Assembly: GCA_013141505.1 (NCBI GenBank)
Contig: JABFQX010000024.1
Location: forward strand, 62,001-126,000
Length of the DNA stretch: 64,000 nucleotides
Direction of reading: 5' to 3'
Source of the DNA: Methyloglobulus sp.
GTDB lineage: Bacteria > Pseudomonadota > Gammaproteobacteria > Methylococcales > Methylomonadaceae
The translations under genes and the position numbers were made by a program. The notes below the pieces were generated by a model. The model had not been told where the DNA came from, made no database searches, and worked only from the letters and a program-made list of their open reading frames with translations. Position 1 is the first letter of the stretch; the number at the start of each line of letters is the position of its first letter. Of this stretch, positions 1-8,133 are shown piece after piece.

Positions 1-1137
1 CAGGTTGATTGTTGTGTTGTTTTGTAAGTGCTTAACGGCGATGTAAATTACCGTGAAAAACGCTTGTCGTTCGATTTGCAACTGACCTTTCTTGATCAGG
101 TGCATGATCAAAGTTGAAGCCAAATGGCTCAGGTTAATGGTGACATTGAGGTAAATTTCCTCCATGTACTGGTCACGAGTGGCATTTGCCGCTTTTTTAA
201 AATAGTGACCTAGGCATCTTTGTTGCCAGGTTTTAGGTTTGGCTTGCAGGGTGAAAACATCATCGACTGATTTAACGTCAGCCATTACTTTTTGCAGCAG
301 ATAATGGCTACCGAAAAAACGGCGATCAAAAGGCTCAATCGGCTTGCCCATACGGATGTCCATGTCAGTGTTTTTTAACATGATGTTGCCTTCAATCAAC
401 AATTCTTCGGTTTGCCGAAGACTTAGGCTATCAGTAAAAAAATCGACCGCTTTTATCAGCAAGTTTTCGGATGTGCGGAGTGGATAAAAGGTGATGTTGG
501 CAGGTATGATAAACGTATGTTTGAGCGCCGAGGCCAGTAATTGATCCAAGCTGTCCATATGCAGTTGTTCTTTCCACCACACCAATTGATCATGGTCTTT
601 TTCGAGGTAGGCGCGGCGGATGATGATTTTTATGGCTTCAACACCTTGCGCCAGCACGGCTGCCCCGGTATGCTGCTTGCGGCGCAGCCCAGTCATGCGC
701 GAATAAATGCCGTAGTTGCCTTCATCATCAACAACCCGATGGTCTTTAATCATGCTACCTTCGGGGAAAATGATCACCTTGCGGCCGCGCAGGATTTGCG
801 CGGTCAGCAAAGAAAATAGCCGGTCATGGTCGTGCGGAAAAACGCCGACATGCTGTAGGTATCTTGACAGCACATTATCTTGTTGAAAAAACTCGCCCGA
901 TGCGATGGCACAACAATAAGCGCCGGTTTGTTCGTAAATTAAAAATTGCGGGATGAAGGTTTCAAAGCGGGAAAAATGGTTAAACAGGAAAATATCGCCC
1001 TGTTGTATTTGGGTGTCAGCGTGAAGTTTCATTTTCACGCTGAGCACTTTTTTGACAGTATCAAATACCCGTACAGACCGGTTATACAGCGTTTTGTCGA
1101 TGTCGCTCCAGTTTTCGGGATAAGGTGATTTTGGCAT
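1..1137 (-). CDS. PlsC-type acyltransferase, 3' end outside window
   Basis: The reverse strand is open from the ATG at 1137 to the window edge, about 379 residues with no stop, so the C-terminus is missing. Around residues 53-58 it reads NHFSRFE, an H-x4-E version of the acyltransferase H-x4-D motif, and later FPEGS, the acyl-acceptor motif of the PlsC/LPLAT superfamily. The family transfers acyl chains to lysophospholipid-type acceptors at the inner membrane face. The mlaA gene ends 11 bases upstream on the same strand, so the two are probably co-transcribed and share a membrane-lipid theme. The Glu in place of Asp in the catalytic box is unusual. The exact substrate cannot be told. Confidence 0.75.
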   Translation of the reverse strand, partial: MPKSPYPENWSDIDKTLYNRSVRVFDTVKKVLSVKMKLHADTQIQQGDIFLFNHFSRFETFIPQFLIYEQTGAYCCAIASGEFFQQDNVLSRYLQHVGVFPHDHDRLFSLLTAQILRGRKVIIFPEGSMIKDHRVVDDEGNYGIYSRMTGLRRKQHTGAAVLAQGVEAIKIIIRRAYLEKDHDQLVWWKEQLHMDSLDQLLASALKHTFIIPANITFYPLRTSENLLIKAVDFFTDSLSLRQTEELLIEGNIMLKNTDMDIRMGKPIEPFDRRFFGSHYLLQKVMADVKSVDDVFTLQAKPKTWQQRCLGHYFKKAANATRDQYMEEIYLNVTINLSHLASTLIMHLIKKGQLQIERQAFFTVIYIAVKHLQNNTTINL

Positions 1138-1148
1138 GGTTATCTGCG

Positions 1149-2150
1149 CTATTTAGGCTCGTTTTCTTCGTCTGGTGGGGACAAATCCAAAAAGTGTTTG
1201 GAATTGTTGATAACTGGGGCAGGGGGCGGAGGCTCTTTAGGCATCGTGGTTGAATTGTTTATGATGGTAACGGCATTGGGGTCGTGGACGATGGATGCGC
1301 CTGCACTTGAACCGGCACCAGCACCCGTACTAGACAGGTTGCTCTTGGATTCGCTATTGCCAGTATCACCGTTTGCGCCGTCATCAAGCATCATGTCATC
1401 GGTTTCTTCAGGCGGATTACCGTCATGGATCAAATATTCACGGCGTTGCAAATAAGCGTTTTTAGTAAAATCATAGCGGTCTACCGCTGCTTCATTAAGG
1501 ATTTTCTCGGATGACATCAGGTCAGAGCGGGTATCGGTAATATCTACTGCAGAAGCGGCTGCGGTACCGGCATTAGCAGCAAAGCCACCAAAAAAAGACA
1601 CATAGGTCAATGGATTGAACAAGGCATCGCCAATTAGGCCAACGGTATCTCTAGGTGAAGTTGAGCCAAGGAACGGCAAGACCATGTAGGAGCCGGATGG
1701 AATGCCCCAAAAGCCCAAGGTTTGACCAAAATCTTCGTCATGTTTGGGCAAGTCAATCATTTTTGCGACATCAAAAATGCCTGCGACTCCGGCGGTGGTA
1801 TTCACCAGAAAACGGCTGACATCCATACCGCCTTGGGTAAATTTTAGCTGCAAGAAATCATTGATAAAAACACCTATGTCATTAATATTGCTGAAAACAT
1901 TGGTTATGCTTTCATCGACGGGATTTGGGGTGATGTCCTGATAACCTTTTGCCACCGGTTTTAAAACGGCTTCATCGACATCGTGATTAAAGGAATGCAC
2001 ATCCCGATTCCAGCTTTCCCAGGGATCTTTATGGTCGGCCTGGGTAGTAGGTGATGTCGAACAACCTTGCAGCATATTGGCAATCAGCAACGTGCAAAGT
2101 ATTTGATAAGGGGTAGGTGCAGATTTTGGTTTCATCATAATGTTGTGCAT
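1149..2150 (-). CDS. mlaA: MlaA/VacJ family outer-membrane lipoprotein
   Basis: This 333-residue protein starts with a lipoprotein signal ending in LQGC (lipidated Cys30). It is followed by the VacJ/MlaA core, which includes DPWESWNR near the start and PFLGSTSPRDTVG around residue 160. MlaA sits in the outer membrane and removes misplaced phospholipids from the outer leaflet, passing them to the MlaBCDEF system. About 85 residues after the MlaA core form a Ser/Gly-, Asn- and Pro-rich tail that ordinary MlaA lacks. No Shine-Dalgarno is obvious before the ATG at 2150; the ATG codons at residues 5 or 6 are alternative starts. It lies just upstream of an acyltransferase gene. No other mla genes are nearby. 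Confidence 0.9.
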   Translation of the reverse strand: MHNIMMKPKSAPTPYQILCTLLIANMLQGCSTSPTTQADHKDPWESWNRDVHSFNHDVDEAVLKPVAKGYQDITPNPVDESITNVFSNINDIGVFINDFLQLKFTQGGMDVSRFLVNTTAGVAGIFDVAKMIDLPKHDEDFGQTLGFWGIPSGSYMVLPFLGSTSPRDTVGLIGDALFNPLTYVSFFGGFAANAGTAAASAVDITDTRSDLMSSEKILNEAAVDRYDFTKNAYLQRREYLIHDGNPPEETDDMMLDDGANGDTGNSESKSNLSSTGAGAGSSAGASIVHDPNAVTIINNSTTMPKEPPPPAPVINNSKHFLDLSPPDEENEPK

Positions 2151-2343
2151 TATTTAAACGCTGAAGTTAATTGACGGAAAATTCACCAATTTGGGCTAAT
2201 TAACCGTTTCCACTAGGGCAAGTATAACCTAATGTGTTTCTTAGTAAAAATAGCTGTGGTTAAGGTTATTGCACACATTAAGATTCCTGTCGCAATATCA
2301 CAAAATACATATAAAATTTCAGTGAACGGGTGAATGGAAATCT

Positions 2344-3828
2344 TCATTCAGCCCAACCTTTGGCTCTACCAACTGCTTTTTGCCAATAGTGTTTGAGCGT
2401 ATCGACTTGTTCTGAAGCCCGATTAGGTAGGAAAGTTTGGTTAATGCGCCAAGTATTGCTGATCTCGTCCAGGTTCCAAAAACCAACGGCAAGACCCGCC
2501 AGATAAGCCGCTCCCAAGGCAGTTGTCTCAAGATTACTAGGCCTGACAATACTGATATTGGCTATATCTGCCTGAAATTGCACCATCAAATCATTTCTTG
2601 CCGCGCCGCCATCAATTCGCAATTGCCTGATGGTTTCGCCATAATCCAGAATCATGGTCTGTAACAGTTCATCGACCTGAAACGCGATACTCTCCAATGC
2701 CGCCCGGGCAAGATGGGCATGGGTAGTGCCACGGGTAATGCCGAAGATAGCGCCGCGTGCGTGAGGATCCCAATGTGGCGCACCCAGTCCGGTGAGCGCA
2801 GGGACAAAATAAATGCCACCGTTATCGTTGACGCTGCCCGCTAACGTTTCGGATTCGGCGGCTTCCTTGAACACCAGCAAACCATCGCGCAACCATTGCA
2901 TGACTGCACCACCCATGAATACGCTGCCTTCAAGGGCATAAGTGACATCATTACCGATTTGCCAGGCAACGGTGCTGATTAAACGGTGTTTTGAGGTTAT
3001 TTTGCGTTTTCCGGTATTCATCATTAGAAAACAACCAGTGCCATAGGTACACTTTGCCATGCCGGGTTGGTGACATAGTTGTCCAAATAACGCCGCTTGT
3101 TGGTCTCCGACAATAGCGGCGATGGGTATGCCTTCGCCAATATCGGGATTTTGGGTTAAGCCATAGATTTCGCTTGATGTTTTTACGGTAGGGAGCAGGG
3201 CAGCCGGTATATTGAATAAAGTCAGTAATTCAGGATCCCAGCGCATGTCTTCAATGTTATACAACAGGGTGCGGGAGGCATTGGAGACATCCGTTATATG
3301 TAATTCACCCTGAGTAAGATGCCATACTAACCAGGAGTCAATCGTGCCAAACGCCAGTTCACCGCGTTCAGCTTTGTCCCTGGTTCCGGCGACATTATCA
3401 AGCAGCCATTTAATTTTGGTTGCAGAAAAATAAGCATCCAGCAATAACCCGGTTTTGGACTGGATCAGCGCCTCAAAACCAGCCTCTTTTAATCGGGAAC
3501 ATTCAAATGCAGTCCTCCTATCTTGCCAGACAATGGCATTATGAATGGGTTTACCCGTGCTTCTATCCCAGATAACGGTGGTTTCACGTTGATTGGTGAT
3601 GCCGATGCCCGCTATGTCGGATGGTTGTAGATTTTGCTGGTGCATCGCCATTTGGATAACTTTGGCCTGGCTGCGCCATATTTCTTCGGCATCGTGTTCT
3701 ACCCAGCCTGGCTGTGGGTAAATCTGCTGGAATTCCTGCTGGGCGACTGCGATGGGTTGCGCAGCCTGGTTGTAAACTATGCACCGTGAACTGCTGGTGC
3801 CTTGATCTATGGCTAAGATGTATTTCAT
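2344..3828 (-). CDS. glpK: Glycerol kinase
   Basis: This 494-residue FGGY-family kinase phosphorylates glycerol with ATP to sn-glycerol 3-phosphate in the cytoplasm. The N-terminus reads IDQGTSSSR, the ATP-phosphate loop of glycerol kinases. Later come GITNQRETTVIWD, the FGGY signature region GAARNDLMVQFQADI, and TTALGAAYLAGLA. Length matches the family (about 500). No glycerol facilitator or glycerol-3-phosphate dehydrogenase gene is adjacent, so it may feed lipid synthesis rather than a glycerol-growth operon. Its start faces the ZIP transporter across a 184-base shared promoter region that contains an FNR-type box. The neighbouring mlaA is separated by 193 bases, so it is probably a single-gene unit. 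Confidence 0.96.
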   Translation of the reverse strand: MKYILAIDQGTSSSRCIVYNQAAQPIAVAQQEFQQIYPQPGWVEHDAEEIWRSQAKVIQMAMHQQNLQPSDIAGIGITNQRETTVIWDRSTGKPIHNAIVWQDRRTAFECSRLKEAGFEALIQSKTGLLLDAYFSATKIKWLLDNVAGTRDKAERGELAFGTIDSWLVWHLTQGELHITDVSNASRTLLYNIEDMRWDPELLTLFNIPAALLPTVKTSSEIYGLTQNPDIGEGIPIAAIVGDQQAALFGQLCHQPGMAKCTYGTGCFLMMNTGKRKITSKHRLISTVAWQIGNDVTYALEGSVFMGGAVMQWLRDGLLVFKEAAESETLAGSVNDNGGIYFVPALTGLGAPHWDPHARGAIFGITRGTTHAHLARAALESIAFQVDELLQTMILDYGETIRQLRIDGGAARNDLMVQFQADIANISIVRPSNLETTALGAAYLAGLAVGFWNLDEISNTWRINQTFLPNRASEQVDTLKHYWQKAVGRAKGWAE

Positions 3829-3914
3829 AGCTACTAATCCTTCAATTGGATAGGTAAACGGATAGATAATATTCGCAATTTTATAGTTTACGCTTGATTT
3901 TTTGGTTATTAATA

Positions 3915-3928
3915 TTGATGTGGATCAA
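3915..3928. promoter_or_regulatory. FNR/ANR-type operator
   Basis: The bases read TTGATGTGGATCAA, an exact match to the FNR consensus TTGAT-N4-ATCAA. The site lies between the divergent glpK and ZIP genes. A possible -10 element TGTAAA at 3948-3953 would put a start site near 3960-3963, so the box centre falls close to -40, the class II activating position, for the ZIP gene. No FNR gene is in the window. Oxygen control is inferred. Confidence 0.6.
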
Positions 3929-4012
3929 TTGTGAGAAGATAGTCTCTTGTAAAGTAGGCACAAAACCCTATATCCAGCTTAATTCTTAAGCCAGATTTTT
4001 TAAGGAAAATTC

Positions 4013-4963
4013 ATGACGGTCGTAACAACAAATTTTGTAAAAATACAAACCTTCCTCACTGCCCAGTTTGAAAGACTTCAAGCTAGCAAGCACTATATCG
4101 CATTGATGGCGTTGCCGGTTGGCGAACGCTGGCTCCGCATCGGTGGCTTGTTTTTGCTTTCCCAGATTGTCATTTTTGGCAGTTTGTATCTGCTTTTTGG
4201 CAAATTGGTTGTCATTGGATTTGCGGCGAGTATTCTTGCTGGGCTGGCAACTGGGGTGGGGGCGTTGCCAGTTATCTTTTTCAAGAATATCTCGGATAAA
4301 CTTTTTAGCAGCTTATTAGGAGCTGCGGCAGGGGTCATGCTCGCAGCTACGGCGTTTTCCTTGCTGGTACCCGGAATTGCTGCGGGAAACCTACTTTGGC
4401 CGGGTAGTGGAATTTACGTGGTAGCGTCAGGAATGATGTTAGGCGCTTTCTTTTTACATTATGCCGATCATCAATTGCCGCATGTCCACCTGGATGCTGT
4501 GGTGAGTACACAGATCAACTCGTTAAGGAAAATATGGTTGTTTGTTATCGCTATTACCATACATAATTTTCCAGAAGGCATGTCAGTCGGTGTCAGTTTT
4601 GGCTCTGGGGACATGAAAAACGGCTTGGTATTGGCTATTGCCATTGCTTTGCAGAATCTTCCTGAAGGTCTGGCGGTGGCTTTACCTTTAGTCGGTTTAG
4701 GTTATAACCGCTGGCGTGCAGTCGCAATAGCATTGGCAACCGGGCTTGTTGAGCCGGTTGGCGGCCTACTGGGGATTACAATGGTGACGCTGTTCCAATC
4801 GGTACTGCCTATTGCAATGGGCTTTGCCGCAGGTGCTATGTTGTTTGTGATCAGTGAGGAGATTATTCCCGAAACCCACGCCAAAGGCCGTTCACGCTAT
4901 GCAACTTATGCGTTGATGATAGGTTTTATCGTCATGATGATTATTGATAATATGTTGGGGTGA
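4013..4963 (+). CDS. ZIP family divalent metal transporter
   Basis: This 316-residue inner-membrane protein has about eight hydrophobic segments. The paired metal-binding helices carry the ZIP signature HNFPEGMSVGVSFG (about residue 183) and QNLPEGLAVALPL (about 213), with the conserved His-Asn-x-Pro-Glu-Gly pattern. ZIP proteins move Zn2+, Fe2+ or related cations into the cytoplasm. The first 45 residues are a soluble, charged extension before the first membrane segment, longer than usual. The ATG is preceded by TAAGGAAAATTC, a good Shine-Dalgarno. The FNR-type box about 85 bases upstream suggests expression at low oxygen, where Fe2+ would be available, but the metal specificity is not readable from sequence. 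Confidence 0.9.
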   Translation: MTVVTTNFVKIQTFLTAQFERLQASKHYIALMALPVGERWLRIGGLFLLSQIVIFGSLYLLFGKLVVIGFAASILAGLATGVGALPVIFFKNISDKLFSSLLGAAAGVMLAATAFSLLVPGIAAGNLLWPGSGIYVVASGMMLGAFFLHYADHQLPHVHLDAVVSTQINSLRKIWLFVIAITIHNFPEGMSVGVSFGSGDMKNGLVLAIAIALQNLPEGLAVALPLVGLGYNRWRAVAIALATGLVEPVGGLLGITMVTLFQSVLPIAMGFAAGAMLFVISEEIIPETHAKGRSRYATYALMIGFIVMMIIDNMLG

Positions 4964-5160
4964 TGCGTTAGTAGAGAGGAAGTTATCTGGAAGATACTTT
5001 GTTACGATAAAGGTAGTTAAAGTCGATCTCACTACGGTTGTTTCCCAAACATAGTAAGGTTCTTTTTGGAGAGATGGCTTTATTAGTTCAAGCTACAGCG
5101 GTTTGATAATTGGAATATTTAAAGAAAAATATAAGTATTGCGACGCAATTCAAATACTTT

Positions 5161-5188
5161 TTGGCAAACTTTAAGTTATTATTAGCAT
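5161..5188 (+). promoter_or_regulatory. Candidate promoter of the minor-pilin operon
   Basis: TTGGCA (5161-5166) and TAGCAT (5183-5188) are separated by 16 bases and lie about 60 bases before the fimT-like start. The match to sigma-70 hexamers is imperfect. The rest of 4964-5246 is AT-rich and shows no gene or clear sigma-54 site. Confidence 0.3.
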
Positions 5189-5246
5189 AGCTAAATTAGC
5201 TCAGGTTCCCGCAACACAACCCGCATTGAGGCAAGGCATACAGAAC

Positions 5247-5891
5247 ATGAAGCAAGCGCAATCCAGTAGCCTAGGTTTTACCCTGATTGAACTCATGGTC
5301 ACAGTCAGTATTGCCGCAGTACTTCTTGCCTTGGCCTTGCCCAGTTTTGCGCCCACCATAAGAAGCAATCGCTTAACAACTTATACTAACGACTTGATTG
5401 CATCGTTCAGTCTGGCGCGTAGCGAGGCCGTAAAACGCGGTCAGCACGTCGTGGTTGGCAGAAATGGCGCAAATTGGGAAGATGGCTGGCGAGTTTTTGT
5501 CGATATAAATCGCATGGGCGCTAATGCCAATGTTTATGACGCAACGGATGCGGCAAATTGCACCGTTGGTGCAGACTGCTTACTTAAAACCTATCCGGCT
5601 TTATCTGGCTCTTATACGTTGAGGGGGGGCAATAATGTCGCGGTTTTTGTGCGTTATGTGCCTTCCGGCATCAGCAATTACATACCCGATGGGTTAAGTA
5701 ATATTGCAAACGATTATTTTGTTATTTGCGATAACAGTGATGGCAACAATCTTCCAGAAGCGAATACCGCCAAATTGATCACTATCAATTCAGTTGGCAG
5801 GCTGCGTTTGGCAGCAGATACCAGCGTGCCTCCTGACAATATCCCCAATTTAAACGCGACAACCAATGTTGCAACGTGTACGCCGGCATGA
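5247..5891 (+). CDS. fimT: Minor pseudopilin, GspH/FimT family
   Basis: This is a 214-residue type IV pilus minor pilin. After a short leader it has the prepilin peptidase site G/FTLIELMVTVSIAAVLLALALP, with Phe at +1 and Glu at +5, followed by a single hydrophobic helix. The GspH-type globular part includes SLARSEAVKRGQ, typical of FimT/FimU. Minor pilins prime pilus assembly at the inner membrane and sit at the pilus tip. The ATG at 5247 is chosen over an in-frame TTG at 5226 because AAGG lies about ten bases before it. The stop overlaps the pilV start (ATGA), the first of several couplings in this operon. Confidence 0.88.
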   Translation: MKQAQSSSLGFTLIELMVTVSIAAVLLALALPSFAPTIRSNRLTTYTNDLIASFSLARSEAVKRGQHVVVGRNGANWEDGWRVFVDINRMGANANVYDATDAANCTVGADCLLKTYPALSGSYTLRGGNNVAVFVRYVPSGISNYIPDGLSNIANDYFVICDNSDGNNLPEANTAKLITINSVGRLRLAADTSVPPDNIPNLNATTNVATCTPA

Positions 5892-6445
5892 GTAGTCTCG
5901 CAATGAATAAAAATGTCGGTTTTACTTTAATTGAAGTATTGGTTGCCGTGACCATCATGGCGGTCGGCTTGCTGGGCTTGGCGGGGCTGCAAGCCAGTGG
6001 CATTAAATTTAACCAGAGCGCGTATCATCGTAGCCAGGCAACCAATCTTGCTTATGACCTGGCGGATCGCATCCGGGCAAATTCGAGTGCAGCGGCGACC
6101 TACATCAATATAGATGGTGGCAATATGGATTATCTGCAATCACCTTTGCCAATAGGAACCGCGAAACCCAATTGCAAGCTTATTGCCGGTTGTACACCTC
6201 AACAAATGGCAGAAACTGATATCAACCAATGGCGTGCCGACATTTTTGCAGCCCTACCCAGTGGTTGTGGCAGCGTGATGGTGGGCGCTGTTGGTGCCGC
6301 TACCAAAAACGGCTGCGGCGGCACTATCCCTGCGGCGGTTGCGGCATCGCCTGATGTTTATACCATCACCATTAATTGGGACGACAACAAAGATGGCAAA
6401 GTTGATGGCAGCGACCCCAATTTTATGATGAGCTTTCAATTATGA
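5888..6445 (+). CDS. pilV: Type IV pilus minor pilin PilV
   Basis: The start is the ATG at 5888, overlapping the previous stop. The class III prepilin motif is G/FTLIEVLVAVTIMAVGLLGLAGLQ, and the GLLGLAGLQ stretch is typical of PilV. The mature domain begins with RSQATNLAYDLADRIRAN, also typical of the family. The protein has 185 residues. PilV joins FimU, PilW, PilX and PilE in the tip complex that supports PilY1. The next gene overlaps by four bases. Confidence 0.92.
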   Translation: MSSLAMNKNVGFTLIEVLVAVTIMAVGLLGLAGLQASGIKFNQSAYHRSQATNLAYDLADRIRANSSAAATYINIDGGNMDYLQSPLPIGTAKPNCKLIAGCTPQQMAETDINQWRADIFAALPSGCGSVMVGAVGAATKNGCGGTIPAAVAASPDVYTITINWDDNKDGKVDGSDPNFMMSFQL

Positions 6446-7479
6446 TGGCGTTCGCTGCTATCAAAAAGCCATCAGCAGGATATACCCTGATTGAACTCAT
6501 GTTGGCTATGTTGTTAGGTATTTTTCTGATTACTGGTCTGGTACAAATTTTTATCAGCTCCAAACAAAGTTATCGAATGCAGGAATCATTGTCGCGGCTT
6601 CAGGAAAGCGGGCGTTTTGCCCTCGATTTCATTGAACGCGATTTACGGATGGCAGGGTTTAGAGGTTGTGCGAGCAAATCTAAAACCATGCCCGTGAATG
6701 CCTTGGTCAACAAAACGGCTTATATCTACAATTTTTCGACGGTCATCCAAGGCTATAATAACGTAGGTGCAAACTGGGCGGATCCTGATGGCACGGGTAT
6801 CACCAAACCGCTAGTCGGCGGCAATGACGTTTTGACTATTCGCCGTGCCGGTGATGATGGCGTACAAATCACCGGTGTCGCCAATGCAACTGCGCCGCTG
6901 AAACTTGCCAGAAATACCGTACCCGTGCTCAACGTCTGCGATGTTGTTGTGGCTGCGGATTGCGAAACAGCAACAATCTTCCAAATTACCAGTAATGATC
7001 CCAACAGTATTACCCATACCCAGGGCGGCTGTTCAACCACGCCTACTGGGGGGAACGCCGTTGCCAAGCTGGATAAAAAATATGCTGAAGGCAGTCTGTA
7101 CAAGTTTTTTACGACCACTTATTTTATAAAACTCAACGCCAATCAACAGCCATCACTGTATCGTCGAGTCAATGCAAATGCTGATGAAGAGTTAATTGAA
7201 GGTGTTGAGCAAATGCAGGTTCAATATGGTCTTGATACGGATGCAGATACCGGTCGTAACGCCAACACTTATGTGAATGCCAATACAATCCTTACTGCGG
7301 CTGATTGGGCAAAGGTTGTTAGTGTTCGCGTTAGTTTATTAGTGCGAACGATTGAAGATAATATTGCATCCGAAACGCTTAATTACCGGTATAACGGCAA
7401 CAATAATAATGTTGGCACTGATAGACGGATCAGGCGGGTTTTTACTACCACCATTGCCCTACGCAATAAACTTTTTTGA
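6442..7479 (+). CDS. pilW: Type IV pilus assembly protein PilW
   Basis: This 345-residue minor pilin has the cleavage motif G/YTLIELMLAMLLGIFLITGLV, with Tyr rather than Phe at +1. The downstream helix SYRMQESLSRLQESGRFAL and the segment DFIERDLRMAGFRGC are characteristic of PilW. It overlaps pilV by ATGA and its stop overlaps the pilX start (TGATG), so the cistrons are probably translationally coupled. PilW is part of the priming and tip complex of type IVa pili. Confidence 0.92.
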   Translation: MMAFAAIKKPSAGYTLIELMLAMLLGIFLITGLVQIFISSKQSYRMQESLSRLQESGRFALDFIERDLRMAGFRGCASKSKTMPVNALVNKTAYIYNFSTVIQGYNNVGANWADPDGTGITKPLVGGNDVLTIRRAGDDGVQITGVANATAPLKLARNTVPVLNVCDVVVAADCETATIFQITSNDPNSITHTQGGCSTTPTGGNAVAKLDKKYAEGSLYKFFTTTYFIKLNANQQPSLYRRVNANADEELIEGVEQMQVQYGLDTDADTGRNANTYVNANTILTAADWAKVVSVRVSLLVRTIEDNIASETLNYRYNGNNNNVGTDRRIRRVFTTTIALRNKLF

Positions 7480-8003
7480 TGAAGAAAATGGTTATGAAAG
7501 TTAGCGTGAAGACTCCGACCAAACAAACGGGTGCTGTGCTTTACATCAGCCTGATTATGCTATTGTTGCTTAGCATTATTGGCATAACCGGTATGCAAGT
7601 GACCGGGCTTGAAGAGAAAATGTCCGGCAATACCAGGGACAGTAACTTGGCTTTTCAATCAGCTGAGGCTACTTTGAGAGCAGGTGAACAGGCATTAACG
7701 GCGGCAGCGCCTCCGGTCTTCAATAACACAGCAGGGCATTACATTTTTAAGCCTGGTGCGACAGAACGCTGGGAAACTGTGGATTGGACATCACAAAGCG
7801 AGTCTATCCCTTATGGCGGCGCTCAAGCCAGTGTTTCTAGTACGACCCAGCCAAAGTATATTATTGAAGAATTACAATCGCTTGCAAGCACTATGGAGGC
7901 AGGTAATCAATTGGACATTACGTATTACCAAGTGACTGCCCGGGCTGTTGGCGGCACGGATACCACGGTCACTGTTCTACAATCTATTTATAAACTTCAA
8001 TAA
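7479..8003 (+). CDS. pilX: Type IV pilus assembly protein PilX
   Basis: This 174-residue protein has a short basic leader, then TGAVLYISLIMLLLLSIIGI, the PilX N-terminal helix, and EEKMSGNTRDSNLAFQSAEA, typical of the PilX_N family. The ATG at 7479 overlaps the pilW stop; an in-frame TTG lies three bases upstream. PilX lacks the usual Glu5 of major pilins, as is normal for this subfamily. A 120-base gap follows before pilY1, longer than the other spacings in the operon. Confidence 0.9.
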   Translation: MKKMVMKVSVKTPTKQTGAVLYISLIMLLLLSIIGITGMQVTGLEEKMSGNTRDSNLAFQSAEATLRAGEQALTAAAPPVFNNTAGHYIFKPGATERWETVDWTSQSESIPYGGAQASVSSTTQPKYIIEELQSLASTMEAGNQLDITYYQVTARAVGGTDTTVTVLQSIYKLQ

Positions 8004-8133
8004 ACGGGCGTGGATGAATGCGTTTTTGTTTAAATATATACAGCCTTTTTAGGCATGGTTAAAGAATGACCTATAGACCGGTAGTACCCCCTTCTTTAGT
8101 AATCTTATTTTTGATATAAGGTGAATGGCAATT

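Noticed and set aside
541-1128. Forward-strand genes in the first kilobase
   Set aside because: The forward frames are short and lie opposite a continuous reverse frame with acyltransferase motifs.
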